A DNA stretch of 64,000 bases from Utricularia gibba (Eukaryota > Streptophyta > Magnoliopsida > Lamiales > Lentibulariaceae): positions 930,001-994,000 of the forward strand of contig CM007989.1 of NCBI GenBank assembly GCA_002189035.1, given 5' to 3'. The translations under genes were made by a program, and so were the position numbers. Each line of letters opens with the position of its first letter. Position 1 is the stretch's first letter. A model generated the notes under the pieces. It was not told the DNA's origin, searched no databases, and was given only the letters and a program-made list of their open reading frames with translations. Below are positions 48,300 through 62,959 of the stretch, one piece after another.

Positions 48300-49880
48300 A
48301 TTAATTATTCATTAAAAAATTAATAAATAATATCGAAATTCCAAATTAAATCATACCCTCCTTGAACATAATTCATCAAAGACGATGATGTCCCATTCGA
48401 ATAATTAGTGTGTTTTTGGTTTGGACACGAAAGCCACCCACTCGAATCATCATGTTTCTGATTAATCGCATCATTAAAATGTTTATTTTTTAATAGCATT
48501 GAATTAATAATGTAATTTTAGCAATTTATGGAGGTTTTTTATTTATTGAGTGGTGTCAACAGCATGTGACTCTACCACTGGACCTAGTCCTAGTTTGAAA
48601 CATAAGTGATGTTCATCACCAAAGTATAAAATCTCATAATCAAATGTCACATCCACGGGTAGGGAGACTCCTAGCGAAAAATATGTTTGAATTTGGAATA
48701 ATTTATACTTCTAAAAAAAACGTTTTAAAAACAAATTTGTTATCAATTATTTTCGAGAAAATATACCAAATATAATTATAGTTTCATTTTTGTGGTAAGG
48801 ATTATTTGGTAATAAATATAGTTAAAAAATGAGATTGTTAAATTTTGAATTAAATAAAGCTAATTATGTATAGTGTTCCATGATCATTTTATTTATGGTA
48901 AATAATGTTTTCCAACCTCCATAATCTTATTATAAAGCATAAAAGTTTTGTATTTTGTGATGGAGTTTATTTATTATAAAGAATGTTATGCTAACTAAAA
49001 CAAAAATGTGACATCTCCATTTAAAACTAATTGTCACTTTCTTATATACAATTTATTATCAAATATAATTTTATTAAAAAATAAATACTTTAGTGTACAA
49101 TATTTAGGGCTAATACCACATGCCTCCTTAATAAAAAATAATTTATTGCATGTGTATGTGGACTATCTTTGTATTATTATTATTATTATTATTATTATTG
49201 TTATTATTATTGGTATTGTGACAATTAATAATGTTGAGATGGACGACTCTATCACCCACTACACTCATCTTAAAAAATGTTGGTAGCTAAGTTCAAGGTG
49301 TTAAATTAATTTTTCAGAATATGGGATTTTAATTTCTTATTAAAATAAAATTATTGAAATTTATCCAAAATTTAAATTTTTTTGTTTCTAAAGTTTAATT
49401 AAATTTTTGTGTTTGGATCAAATCTGAAATCCTGCAACCATTAATTTGGGCATCATCATTCGGATCTTGAGGATGGTGCATTCATCGACCCGACCCGACC
49501 CGACTACTTGATGGTTTCTTTGAGTGGGTGGATTGAGCTTGCGTCTTCGTCGAATATTCAATTTTTATGAACAGTGATTCTTGGTTCCAATTGACTTTGA
49601 TGCGTTGCCGATCTCCTTGCTCCAGGAGTTTGGGTTCAACAGTGCAAGTAGTGTGTTGCTATTGACCGGAATTAGGGATGACGTGCTTGATTTTTTAGAG
49701 GAAAAGGAGGAAGGAACGCGGAAGACATTTCCAAGTTCATAGATTCCTTGATGGTTCAACAATCGGGGTGGAGTATTTATTGAGTGGATGTGTGATTAGG
49801 GTTTTTGATTGACGCCCCTTTCTTCTTCTGCTACTGCTGCTCATGTGCATCATCAGCTCAGGGATTGGGTGGGGGGAGTA
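48300..49880. other. AT-rich spacer between divergent NIP5;1 and membralin genes, with an (ATT)n microsatellite
   Basis: Shared upstream region of two divergent genes. An ATT repeat with one GTT interruption lies at 49172-49212. Membralin promoter/leader is at the right end. No gene recognised. Confidence 0.6.
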
Positions 49881-49881
49881 A

Positions 49882-52800
49882 ATGGATTCCGAGGAGACGT
49901 TTATACGGGTGCAGGAGCGGTTCTCTGATATGTTGACTCCCAGAATAAGGGCTAACCTAGAGTATTTGTTCCTCTTCTTGGCGATCACCCTTTTCTCTAT
50001 TCTCGTTGTTATGCACGCTAATTATGTTCAGCAGGTCAGAATTTGTTTTTTTACGGTATCATCGTTGTGTTATGTCGTGTTTCTCACTGATTGTTTCTGA
50101 TGGGAGTTTCCTTCTTGAAGCCTGGCTGTTCAAGTGAATTTTCTAGTGTGCAAATGGCTGACACACAGTTGATTCAAATTAAGGTTCAGTATCTTCTTTT
50201 CTGTGGAGAACACGTAAATATGTATGCTTTTTGATGAATAACATTTTTTTTCTTTCTGCCATTCAGATAACCAGCGTGGGCTTGTGGATGAATAATGAGC
50301 ATCTGAATGATGATATTAAAGCAGACGCTCACAAAGAAAAGGAGAGGCACCCTGCTTCGGATGCAGATGACCCAACCCTATTCTCTGCACTCTCTCAGTT
50401 TAGCTGGATAAGCAGTGAAGTGGGAAACCAAATTAAAGAAGATGCTTTGGGATCCCCGCAGGAAATTTCTCCTGGCAATGAAAGGCTTAAGCTAGCTCCC
50501 AATGATTTGGCTGGAAAAGTTAGTAAAGATGTTAGGCGCAGGAGGCTCTATATGTATCCCGGGGAAGTTCTTAGGACAGCTATGCTTCATGTTTTGGAAA
50601 AGTGGCGTGGACGCATGTCTTTCGTTTTGGGATTGGTGATGCAAGGTTTTGGAGCTATAGGGGTCTGTAAATATGTTTTGTATTTCTTACTCTGTTTTAG
50701 TGAATTAGTTACTGACGGTTTACCATGTTTCATGTATTACTGTGTAGGATGTTTCTGGGGTAAATTTGAACATTGATGTTATCAAGTGGATAAAAGTGCT
50801 GCATTTGGATAAGCTGAATTCATTTGCAGGTAGCTAATTATTACTCCATCTTGCCACTGCACTATTTCTTTTGTTGAGTGTACTCAGATCTGGCTGCGCT
50901 CATCTTTCTCAGTGCAGTGGCTTGAAAAGAGAACCAAATTATTTGAGCCTGTGTATCTGTATACCACAGAGAAGGTGTGTTATGTCTTTTCATGAAATGT
51001 TTTGAATATTTTACCGTGCCTTTTCTGCTATGCTGAAATAATATTTGTCGTTTAATGCTGCGTGCATTTCATTTTAAGGGGTACCTTCTGTTATCTGAAG
51101 AATCTAGATCAAGACATGGAATCAGAACCGTTAATATCAACCTTTCCGCAAGGGACAGTTGCTTCGGAAACAGGTACTTGCAACACCATTATATTTCTTT
51201 GGCTAGATCATGAGGTTTCCTTTCTCATAATTGATATTATCCGGTATGTTCTGGATAGAAGAACCATGGCCTTCAACATCTAGGCCTCCTTAAACTGTTT
51301 CATTACCTCATTCTATGTTTCCAACTGTTTACTCATACCACTTAGTGGGTTCAGTATTTTACTGAATTCTCAACAAATTATCTCTCTGCTCAGGTGGCAA
51401 CAGCTCTTAATAAACAGGATTGTAGGATATGACACTATTTTGATGAATAGCTTCTTGAACTCTCCTGGACAAGGTACTTGGGGTGCTTTCTCTCACTCAA
51501 TCTTCGCACTCTGGGCCTCATTTTCAGATTAAATTGTTCAATCAAACATAAAGCATTTTTTTAACCCAACAGCTTCACCAATGAGTAGCTTACATTAATC
51601 ATTGTTACAGGTTATCTTTATAATTACCAAACAAGGGAACTGTATAATCTTACTTATGCCCGAGAACAGCCTGAAAGTTCTATGAAAATTGGAGGTAATC
51701 ACTTTTTATTTCCAAATTTTATTTCCTAGAATTTTTTGTTTAAATATTTTCATGCATTGCCTGTCTTCCTAGTCCTCCCACACAAGCAGCAACTGCTGCT
51801 GTCTTCCCCATGTGATAATTAAGCTACCGCAATCTTCTTTGGCACGCTCCATTGTTTCAAACCTCAGAAATATCAATGTTGCAGTAACAAATGATCCTTC
51901 ATGAACATAGCTAATGGTGGTTTTCACGTCCATTTGTTGTAGACTACTTGGTGACCAAGTCTGGAGTGCTGATGATGTCACTTTTTGTTTTCTTCACAAC
52001 CACAATGTCTGTATCATTTACACTGAGAGAGACCCAGACTCGCATGCTGAAATTTACAGGTTTGGTTAACCGAAAAAGTAAATGGAATCTCTAAAGTTTA
52101 ACATCTTTTGCCACTAGAAACCTGGACTATTAACTGCTTCAAAAGAAACACAGCTGCATATGTCTATCATTTTTGGAACTTTGATTTTTTTGTTTTGTTG
52201 TTTTTTTTGTATTTCACCAATCATTTAGTTTCATATATTTGATCTCTCTTAAAAATTGGTCTCTCCCTCTTTGCAGTTCAATTGCAGCATCATGCTCGAC
52301 ATAGACTTCCAACTTTTCAATTAATCTTTGTCCACGTGCTAGAATCGCTTGTTTTTGTTCCTGTGAGTAAAAAACATTACATCAGCTTTTCTCACTATTT
52401 TTCCTGATCCTGTTATGAGATAGCTCGTCTGTGTATGCAGATAATGATTGGAATTCTGTTTTTCCTATTCGAGTTTTATGACGACCAGCTATTGGCTTTC
52501 ATGGTTTTGATTCTGGTGTGGATCTGTGAATTGTTCACTCTTGTCAGGTTTTTCTTCTCCCAAATGCAACTCTACCCCCCTACCCCTCTTGAATCGTAAG
52601 ATGAAATAGCATATGCGAGAGGACTAATGATGTCAAAACAGTAGATGTAGTCGAAGAAATGGAAAAAGGGCGTCCTTGACAGTAAACATGCGATTGTTAG
52701 AGAAACTTTTGTTGATGTGTCACTTGGGGTGTGTTATAACATCTGAAGATGTAGTGGGGCAGAACAGTTTCTTTATTGTTTTGACACTGAATTTTTGTCT

Positions 52801-53611
52801 CTTGTACAGCGTCCGAACTCCCTTATCCATGAAGTTCTTTCCTCGCTTCTTCTTGCTCTACTTCATGGTGTTTCATATATATTTCTTCTCCTATGCATAT
52901 GGTAATGTGCCTCCTTTTTTTAACCTTAAAGAGTCCAGTTACTCTGTCTTATTTGTCCTCTGATTAGCTATACGTTATGCTTGCTTGCAGGGTTCTCGTA
53001 TTTGGCACTTTCAACGTGTGCCGCCTTCATGCAGCACCTCATCCTCTACTTTTGGAACAGATTCGAGGTATATCTGCACGCATGATTCTTTACATCGTTG
53101 GGGTCATGATCATGCACCTATAAGACGGACGGTGACCTCTTGATGATTAAGAAAAGCAGAGCCTGTGAATATTTTTTGATGGCAGGTTCCAGCTCTTCAG
53201 AGATTCATGCAGAATCGAAGATCACATCTGAACCAGCATCCTGACTTTCACATAACGTCATCTACGATTCTTGCATCCACTTTGCGGATCACAAGACTAA
53301 GGACAAGGAACCATTCAGTGGGTGCAAATCCTGATTTGGCATCAGAAACAGTAGCTCCCGTAGAGCGTCGAAGATCACCATTTCCCACAGAAGAAGAAGA
53401 AGAAGAAGAGGAGCATCATTCTGCAGGTGGAAACGCTGCTGTCGATGACATCGGAAGAGAATCAGTGCTCCGGCAACAAGAAGGGGGGCCTCTGAGTTCA
53501 CTTCTGCTGTGGATTCTTGGGGGAGCACCTTCACAAGGATTGAACTCTTTCCTGGCCATGTTTCGTGACTTGAGAGATCAAATATATGCACACAATGTAA
53601 TGCAGCAATGA
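49882..53611 (+). CDS. Membralin-like multi-pass ER membrane protein (TMEM259, At1g60995-like)
   Basis: Plant homologue of membralin, which in animals takes part in ER-associated degradation. Fourteen exons: 49882-50034, 50121-50183, 50267-50662, 50748-50829, 50913-50974, 51079-51173, 51394-51473, 51611-51694, 51943-52059, 52277-52362, 52441-52547, 52810-52901, 52991-53067, 53186-53611. They sum to 1920 nt, 639 residues. One N-terminal helix (YLFLFLAITLFSILVVM) is followed by a long lumenal part (VQWLEKRTKLFEPVYLYTTE, NRIVGYDTILMNSFLNSPGQ). A cluster of helices comes next (VLMMSLFVFFTTTMSVSFTL, IMIGILFFLFEFYDDQLLAF, FFPRFFLLYFMVFHIYFFSY), then a cytosolic tail with a Glu run. The 3' end lies 209 bp from that of the MADS gene, tail-to-tail. 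Confidence 0.94.
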
Positions 53612-53819
53612 CCACTTGGAGACTTGCTTGCTGCTATATGCTTCATCCTCGTTGTATATTTCGAGTTTTTGGAAAGCAAGTTACTGCAAGAACTGTGAAC
53701 AAGAAGAAGGAACAAAGACAGAAATACTCCGATGTTCAAACTACTCAAAAAGCTGAGGAAACAAGTAATGGGAAAAACAAAAGCAGACAGGATTAGCAAG
53801 CAGCTGGAGCACTGAATCT

Positions 53820-54805
53820 CTAGTCGTAGTACGCTCGATAGTTGTTCATCTGATACTGCGGGATGTAGTCTTGCGCATCCTCGCCGTTATCCTCCGTCGA
53901 AAATGGAACCATCGCCGTGCATTGGGCGTACGGTGGCGGCTGAACCGGCTGTATCATCGGAACATACTGTGGTTGAACCGGAGGTGAAATCACCGGGGGT
54001 AATGCCTTCCTAGTTGCCTGGGATTATGACCGATCGTATCGCCGGCGACACCGCAGTTGGATGACTCGTAGATGAACTGTTGAATTGAAGCGCATTGTAT
54101 GTTCCCGGTGTTAGAGCCTTCCCTGAAGTTCTCATTGGTCAGTAGCATCATCAGTGAGTTTTGCTGCATCTCTTGATGATGATGTTGATGATGATCGGAG
54201 TACGGATACTGAGGATACCCCTCGTACGGCTTCACGGCGGGCGTCAGGGGATTGATAACTTCAAACCCTTGCATCGCCGCCGCAGGATTGTAGAAGGGGA
54301 CGAAGCTCATATCCATCAGAGCCGTCTGTTCTTGACTCCTCAAAAATTCGATCCTGGATTTGACATAATCCAGTCTCTCCATCAACTCCGCCGCGAATGC
54401 GCGCAGTTTGGACTCCGGCACGGCGTTGATGAAATCGATCTTGGTCGGATACTTGGCTTCCAAATTCTTCTTCCTCAGTTTGGCAAGATCATCCTCCACC
54501 TTCTTCTTCCTGTCCTTGAAGAAATCAGTGAGGCCGAATGTCTTGTTGCCGGATTCCCTCGTTTTGGACTTGTAGATTTCCACAATACGGCGCACTTCTT
54601 CCGGGTTCTCCGGCCAAATCTCCGGTTCCACGACGGCGGCGCCGGTTTCCTGCTTCGGACAGTAGATGATCATGCATGCACTTACATCGCACAGCGTAGT
54701 AAACTCCACCATCTTCTTGATCAGACCTGCTTTCCTCTTCTTGAAAGTTGCAGTCCTTGATCTCTCTTTGCTGATCAATTCCATACTCAACTTTGCCCTC
54801 CCCAT
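53820..54805 (-). CDS. Type I MADS-box transcription factor, one frameshift in the C-terminal region
   Basis: Intronless type I MADS factor, a group acting mainly in female gametophyte and endosperm. The MADS domain covers residues 1-60 (MGRAKLSMELISKERSRTAT, FKKRKAGLIKKMVEFTTLCD). The family I-region follows (EIWPENPEEVRRIVEIYKS, FFKDRKKKVEDDLAKLRKKN, AKYPTKIDFINAVPESKLRA), then a His/Gln-rich tail. As written the frame stops at 53990. The next frame continues directly as ALPPVISPPVQPQYVPMIQP and AQDYIPQYQMNNYRAYYD to TAG at 53820-53822. One base added at 54005-54006 joins them into 328 residues. The missing base may be an error; because the MADS domain is upstream, the shorter protein could still bind DNA. 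Confidence 0.88.
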
Positions 54806-54889
54806 GTCCCCCCTTCAGACAAAGAGATTAACCAGAGATGAATTCAAGAAGGTGTCATCATCATTCTCCTCCTTGTAATAAAACGACCA

Positions 54890-55880
54890 GAATATTACCT
54901 TCTTTTGACAGAATCTCAACCCTTTTTAAACTTCTCATTATTACCAAGAATAGCACGCTCCAATTTAATTTATTATTATTTATTTGTTATGGGATATTAA
55001 ATTTGTCAAAATTAAATCATTAAATAATAGTGGATTTTAATGGGAATAAGTAAATGAATATACTCAGACTGTGGAAGTTAGTTACTCAATTAATGATGCT
55101 TACAAACATTTAATGACATCATTAAATTAAGCGGACAGGGGACTGTCTGTATGCAAGAACGGATCTAACGGAATTCTTGAAGGCGGAAGATCAAATCTTT
55201 GACCGGCGACGAGGAGTCGATGCCGTGGCTTGGTTTTCGCTGATTTTCCGACTGCGGCGAGCGCTTTTTTCTCGTCGGGGGAAGTAGTGGATATTGGGGT
55301 GGCATCTGAGGGGAATGGATTCCGGGAGCGCGTTGGTTTTGTGCGGTGGAAAAGCTGTGGATGGGTAAAATGGCGTCGGTATAAAAATGAAAAATTGGAT
55401 GAGAGATGAGAATTGGACGAACTCTTTTTGGATTCTGAGCAAGTATGCTGCCAAGCTCATGTCTGAAGTGGGCAGTGGTTGGAGCATGCAGCCAGGTTTG
55501 TGTTGTCCATCTTGATCCTGTTGTCACTTCCTCTTACGTAGAAAGGACAAAAAATGCCTCAAAGCTGCAGCTCAGCTGCTGATGATCATGGGCTTACAGC
55601 TCTGCTCCACTTGAGCCGTCTGTAACAACAATCCTCAAGTGCTGCAGCAGCACCAACAGCAAGGAAGCAAGGTTCTGTGTTTAGTTTACTTGTAAAAGAA
55701 ATGGGCTTGGAAGTAGTGAAACTGTCAAGTGCTAACGTAGCAGACACAGAGGAATGAATATATAACCGCAACTAGATATCATAGAAGTAGACTGATAATC
55801 AGTCAGCACTACACGGGATGAGGTTGATCAATAAGCTATCATTATTTCTAAGTAGTTGGTCAGTTACTTGGGTGCATCAT
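54890..55880. other. MADS upstream region and AAA-ATPase 3' flank; no supported gene
   Basis: A 120-codon open frame exists on the minus strand (55165-55527). It is Pro/Arg/Ser-rich with no family that I recognise. I do not call it a gene, but a short unknown one cannot be excluded. Confidence 0.4.
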
Positions 55881-55888
55881 CATTCTCT

Positions 55889-57384
55889 CTATACCTGGTT
55901 TCCAGCTTTCTCCTCTAACTCTATTTCCTTACTCTTCTCTTCTTCAGCGTTTTGCTGTTCCATTTTTTTGGCTTCTTCAGCTCTTTTCTTAGATTCTTCA
56001 AGAGCTTCTACCAATCTCATCAAACGGGAGTCTGCATCTTCGTCAATGTGCTTCGGCATCAGATTCTCTGCAACATCAGCTGGAGTTATCTCTGTTTTCT
56101 GGAGAAGAAGTTGGATTCTGGGAAACAGTTCATGGGAAGAAGAAAGCCCAATTCCGAGATAGTTGTTAGCAAGAACTCTAAATGCTTCATATCCACAGTA
56201 TGGTAACTCGATGTGTTTATCCATTCTGCCTGCCCTGATCAAAGCAGGGTCCAGTTTTTCGATATCATTCGTCGTGAAAACGATGATCCTTTCCCCCCAC
56301 AAGCAGACCAAAGCCCATCGATGAAGTTAAGCAGGCCTGATAAAGTAACTTTGCTCTTGTCATCGTCTCCTCCGGGATTGATCTCCGTTTCCTTAATGGG
56401 GTCCTCTTTCTCCTTATTCTTCTTCTTCCTATCCCCTGTTAGATCAAGTGAGCAATCAATATCCTCGATTACGAGGATCGATTTGTTGGAAGTATCGATC
56501 AGCAGTTTCCTCAATGCTGTGTTGTTTTTAACAGAAGTTAGCTCAAGATCATAGACATCATACTCCAGAAGATTCGCCATGGCGGCGATTATGCTCGATT
56601 TTCCGGTACCCGGCGGGCCATAAAGAAGGTAACCGCGTTTCCAAGCTTTACCAACTCTAGCATAGAAAGATTCTGATTTGCTGAAATTGATCAAATCGTT
56701 GATCAGCGCTTGCTTCTTTTCAGGATCCATTGCCAGAGTTTCGAACGTCGAAGGATGCTTGAAGAGAACATGACCCCAAGAACCCTGTTCTCCAGAGTAG
56801 CTACGCCATTCATCGGCGCGGGTGTTAGTGTACAACTTGCGGCGGCGCTCTCGTACGGCGATTTCTTTCCCTTCTTTGAGGACATGCTTCAAATACTCGG
56901 TGGTAATGATTTGCATGTGCTTTTTGTGAAACCGGAGATCGAAATAATTCTCCTCCGATGCGTGCCACGGCATTCCTTGACCCCCAAACACCGTCCTCCT
57001 CCTCAAAGCCCACCATACCTTAATCCCTTGGAAATAATCTGCAACTTGCTCGGAATCCGCCATGGCCAAAACAACGGCTTCAGAATCCTCCACGCTCGCC
57101 TGAAGACGCTTCACCTGCGCAATCGCAGCGCTGTTGAGGTGCCTCTGGATGTCGACGAACGCGCTGCTCCGCTTAAAGCTGTCTCCGGTGTGCTCGGGGA
57201 AGGTAATTTCGATGTACGGGTTGAAGAACTTGATCAATAGTTCCACGTAGTTCCGGAGGACGGCTACAAACCGCTGGGGGAAATAGTTCTGGAACATGGT
57301 GTACGCCACCGTGGCAGCGCCGATCGTGGATGTCCATCGCGGCAACATTTCGGCCGCGGCGCCGGCGAATCCCCTCAAGTTCAT
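55889..57384 (-). CDS. BCS1-like AAA-ATPase (AAA-ATPase ASD / HSR4 group), one frameshift
   Basis: Membrane-anchored AAA-ATPase of the plant BCS1-like family, in mitochondria or ER; several members respond to stress. Intronless. The N-terminal AAA_assoc region carries a membrane anchor (STIGAATVAYTMFQNYFPQR). Walker A is GYLLYGPPGTGKSSIIAAMA, Walker B ILVIEDIDCSLDL, sensor 1 region IIVFTTNDIEKLDPALIRAG. The C-terminus is Glu/Lys-rich coiled coil. The frame slips at a run of six C (plus strand, 56293-56298) between FIDGLWSACGG and ERIIVFTTN. One more base gives the family sequence and 498 residues, the usual length. Two overlapping fragments would otherwise be annotated. Confidence 0.88.
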
Positions 57385-57389
57385 GTCAC

Positions 57390-58195
57390 CTCGATCACAC
57401 TACAAAAAATGAGACGCTCCGAGCATCCTTTTATATACCGACCCCTGTAAATCCTCACGTGGACTTATCTTTAATCAGTAAACTTTTTTTCTTTTAATAA
57501 AATAACTAATTATGCCTAATTGTTTAAATGATACTTACTATACAATTTTCAATAAATTAACCCCATAAAGTATAATTTTCCTCCAAATATTAATATTTTT
57601 ATTTTAAAAAACAACAAATATTACATCATTTTGGTAGCGTGGGGGCAACAGCAACGTGCATATCAATGCCCAAGCACAGACATTAGGGCAAAAGATACAG
57701 TTTCTATTAAAAGATTATTATTCTAATATCACATGCCACTTTTAACGTGCCACAAAGTTGTGACATCCACGCGAATGTGCTTCACCATCCAAACACGACC
57801 AAACACATCATTTACGAAAATCATCCCAAATTAGAAAAATATCGATATCCCACATTAGTTATAAATAAAATAAAAAAATGTGTTTAAATAAAAAGAATAC
57901 TTAATATTGTATAAAATCTTATTTTCATACAAATAGGATCATGAAATTGTAAGGATTTAATGACGAAAACATACAATATCAAGGATGCTGAGTTGAGGTT
58001 ATTGATTAAGATTATGTGGATTAAAAGCTAATGAATGATATATGGAGGAGAAACTCCTCATCAGATAGATAGATAGATAGCTGCTGCTGCTTATCCACGA
58101 CAAACGGAGAGATGGGGGGGATCACTAGCTTGTTCCTGGTCACATGAACCTTCTTCATTCTGAGCAAAACTGTGCAAGAGGCATGGCGATCGCTA
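57390..58195. other. AT-rich spacer with a short (GATA)n repeat
   Basis: Promoter side of the AAA-ATPase and 3' flank of the CDPK. GATA repeats at 58063-58080. No gene recognised. Confidence 0.6.
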
Positions 58196-58200
58196 GCATT

Positions 58201-60452
<2,252 letters not shown>

Positions 60453-60760
60453 GGATAGGCGTATTTGCAGGGAAATGGATGAATCTTGGAGATCGTTGAT
60501 TGAGGACTGGGGTTTATAGGAAGGGGGAGGCCAGTCAAGAGGAAAAAAAGGAATTTACGCTGGAAAGAGATAGAGAAGCTTCACTTGTATTATTTTACAA
60601 ATTAAAATATCAAAAAACAAGAAAAATTGACTTTTTTTAATTTTCAATTTTTACCGAAACCGTGTCAAACATTATTTATTTATTTTTTATTTTATTTTAC
60701 CAATTCTTGCCGAGACGCAGAGCGTCTTCGTCCATCCAGGGTTTGGCCCCGGACCTGAAG

Positions 60761-61012
60761 ATGTACCGGAGATCATTTTTCCGGTGTGCCGCCGGTTCTA
60801 CTGGATTTCAATCCCGTGCGGGTTCACTTCCGATCTGCAACTTGGCATTTAAAACAAACAGGGATACAGTACAGGGGTCACGTGAGACGAAGAAAAGCGC
60901 CAAACTTCCCGCTTTGCCGACCGGGAATCCACATCTTGTTTCTACGGCCCAAATTCTTGCTCCTTGGAATCGTGTGGCTAATCGGATTTTGCGAGGTAGG
61001 GGCTTCGATTAA
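60761..61012 (+). CDS. Hypothetical small protein, function unknown
   Basis: An 83-residue open frame starting MYRRSFFRCAAGSTGFQS, divergent from the CDPK with 308 bp between start codons. The N-terminus is rich in Arg, Ser and Ala without acids, as in mitochondrial presequences, and the GC content is above that of the flanks. No family recognised and no clear promoter; it may be chance or the first exon of something longer. Confidence 0.25.
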   Translation: MYRRSFFRCAAGSTGFQSRAGSLPICNLAFKTNRDTVQGSRETKKSAKLPALPTGNPHLVSTAQILAPWNRVANRILRGRGFD

Positions 61013-61350
61013 TGTTGTGATTTTTCTATTCATGAATTATTCTTGGCCCCATTTGAGCCTGGCGTCATGTTAGGGAGGAATTCATGATTTGTGACCCGAC
61101 CCGACCCATATGAATCAAGCACGGATCTGGTAGGCTAGAAGAGCCTACCATTTGGAGGATCCACAATATTGTGTGTAGTTTGTGTATGGTTGTTTTTCTT
61201 TTAACTCTTCGCTTCAAGTTCTCTGTGTTTGTATCCAATTCTTTCCATTTCCACATTGCCAAGTTCATGTTCTTAACAATCATGTTTATTTTTGAGCATC
61301 TCACGTGTGGAGAAGACAGCCTCCCAGAATTCACCATGGCCCCTTTTCCG

Positions 61351-62780
61351 TCATGCTTCAATCATCTGCAATTCTTGGGTACCGGGTAGCGGGTGTGTGG
61401 AGTTCGCAGGTTCTTCCTCTGTTTTCCCGTTGCCACTGATCTGCGTCGAATAGGGGAGCAGTCCCTTTTCACGGCAAGTGTCAATGGCCCCTCTGAACAT
61501 GTCCTCGAAGCTGTACTTGAAGGAGAACCCCAAGTCCTTGAGCTTCTTGGAGGAGAAACTCACCACAGGTATGTCCTTGTCGATGCCTTCAAACCTGTTG
61601 AGATCTAGTGTCATTTCATCATGTTCATCTGTACGAGGAAGGCAAGGCTTGATCTTACTCGGTCGGGATGAGATACTCCGGCCACGTCGACCTGATCATG
61701 TCGGCGAGACCATAAATAGTTGCATCATGGGAGGAGCATATGTATCTCCCTCGGCTTTAGGGCTCTCGTATATGAATATTTGAGCCTCACAGAGATCATC
61801 TACATGAACATACTGCCCCTGCTTTATGATTGAGTAGTGAGCTTCGTTCCCTGTCAAGCATTTCATCGAACACCATTGGCATCACCATCGCCTCGGCAGT
61901 GGAATTCAATTTTTGACTTTCACTCACCAGTAATAGGTGCAAGCGCGGTGATCAGGCTCGGAGGCATGGTGGAACTGATGAACGGCCCGACCACCACCGG
62001 AGGTATGATGCTGATGAAGTTTATCCCGCTCTTCTCTGCCTCTTCCATGGCGGCTCTCTCCGCCAGAATCTTCGACACGAAGTACATCTGCGTACACCGA
62101 TTACAATTACCACAACTGCCACGATCATGCGAATCGCCGGCGCTAAGTAAGTAACTAACCCATCCCGTCATTTTTGTAGCGAGAATGAAATCGTAGTCGC
62201 TCCAGTTGCTCTCGTCGTACACCGGCTTCTGCTGCTTCTCGACGTTTAAGGTTCCGGCGGAGTTCGTGAACAGCAGCTTCTTCACTGTTTCCGCCTTCGC
62301 GCATGATCTTATGATGTTGAGCATCCCTTCTACAGTGGGCTTGATCACTTCATTCTATCATCATAAAACCAGCATAATGCATCGTGGCCACCCCTTTTTA
62401 TAACACAAAATCGTAGTGTGAGTACCTCCGGATCGTCCGACTCGAAGTCCATCGGAGTGGCGAGGTGAAACACGGCGTCGCAGCCTCGGAAGGCTTCGTC
62501 GAAGCTGCCGGCAACGTTCAAATCGGCCTTCAAGAGCTTCAGCCTGGCGTCCGCGTGAGGCAGTTCTGTGAGGCACTTCACCTTCTCCCTGTTCTCTGCA
62601 GACCGGAGGCTCAAAGTGAGCATCATGAAGCTACAGATGGCAATCATGAATCCCCTTACCCGGATCACGAACCGTGGCACGAACAATGTATCCCCGTTCC
62701 AGAAGCCTCATTACGAGCCACGAGCCGATGAACCCAGAAGCTCCGGTGACGCACACGGTGGCCGGTGAGGTTTCCGCCAT
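61351..62780 (-). CDS. DFR: Dihydroflavonol 4-reductase, Asn-type, one frameshift in exon 5
   Basis: NADPH-dependent short-chain reductase that turns dihydroflavonols into leucoanthocyanidins in anthocyanin and tannin synthesis. Six exons: 62660-62780, 62426-62595, 62160-62354, 61928-62087, 61659-61850, 61351-61594. The NADP motif is [20 protein letters not shown], the substrate region [15 protein letters not shown] has Asn at the specificity position (broad substrate type), and the catalytic Tyr/Lys are in [10 protein letters not shown]. Other DFR blocks: [37 protein letters not shown]. After SPKAEG the frame slips at 61748-61750, and the next frame reads [18 protein letters not shown] to the donor. 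One added base gives 360 residues. As written the enzyme would lose its C-terminal third. Confidence 0.9.
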
Positions 62781-62959
62781 ATCAACAAATGCTGTGGAGG
62801 TTGGTTGCTCACTGGACACTCCTCTCTCTGAACAACACACCGCACTACACAGCTTCATATATGAAGCAAAAATGGAAGGCAACCATCCTCTCAACCCCCA
62901 AAACGGTGGTTGCACGAGGCACGTGACCACTCTCCATGCTCATTTCTTCTCCGTTTTTT

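Noticed and set aside
49172-49212. Regular ATT spacing as a CRISPR-like or coding repeat
   Set aside because: It is a plain trinucleotide microsatellite in a plant spacer.
55165-55527. 120-codon minus-strand frame as a gene
   Set aside because: No recognisable family, Pro/Ser/Arg-rich composition and no splice or promoter context; kept only as a note.
55889-57384. Two separate AAA-ATPase genes
   Set aside because: The two frames meet inside one conserved motif at a G/C run and together give one normal-length protein.
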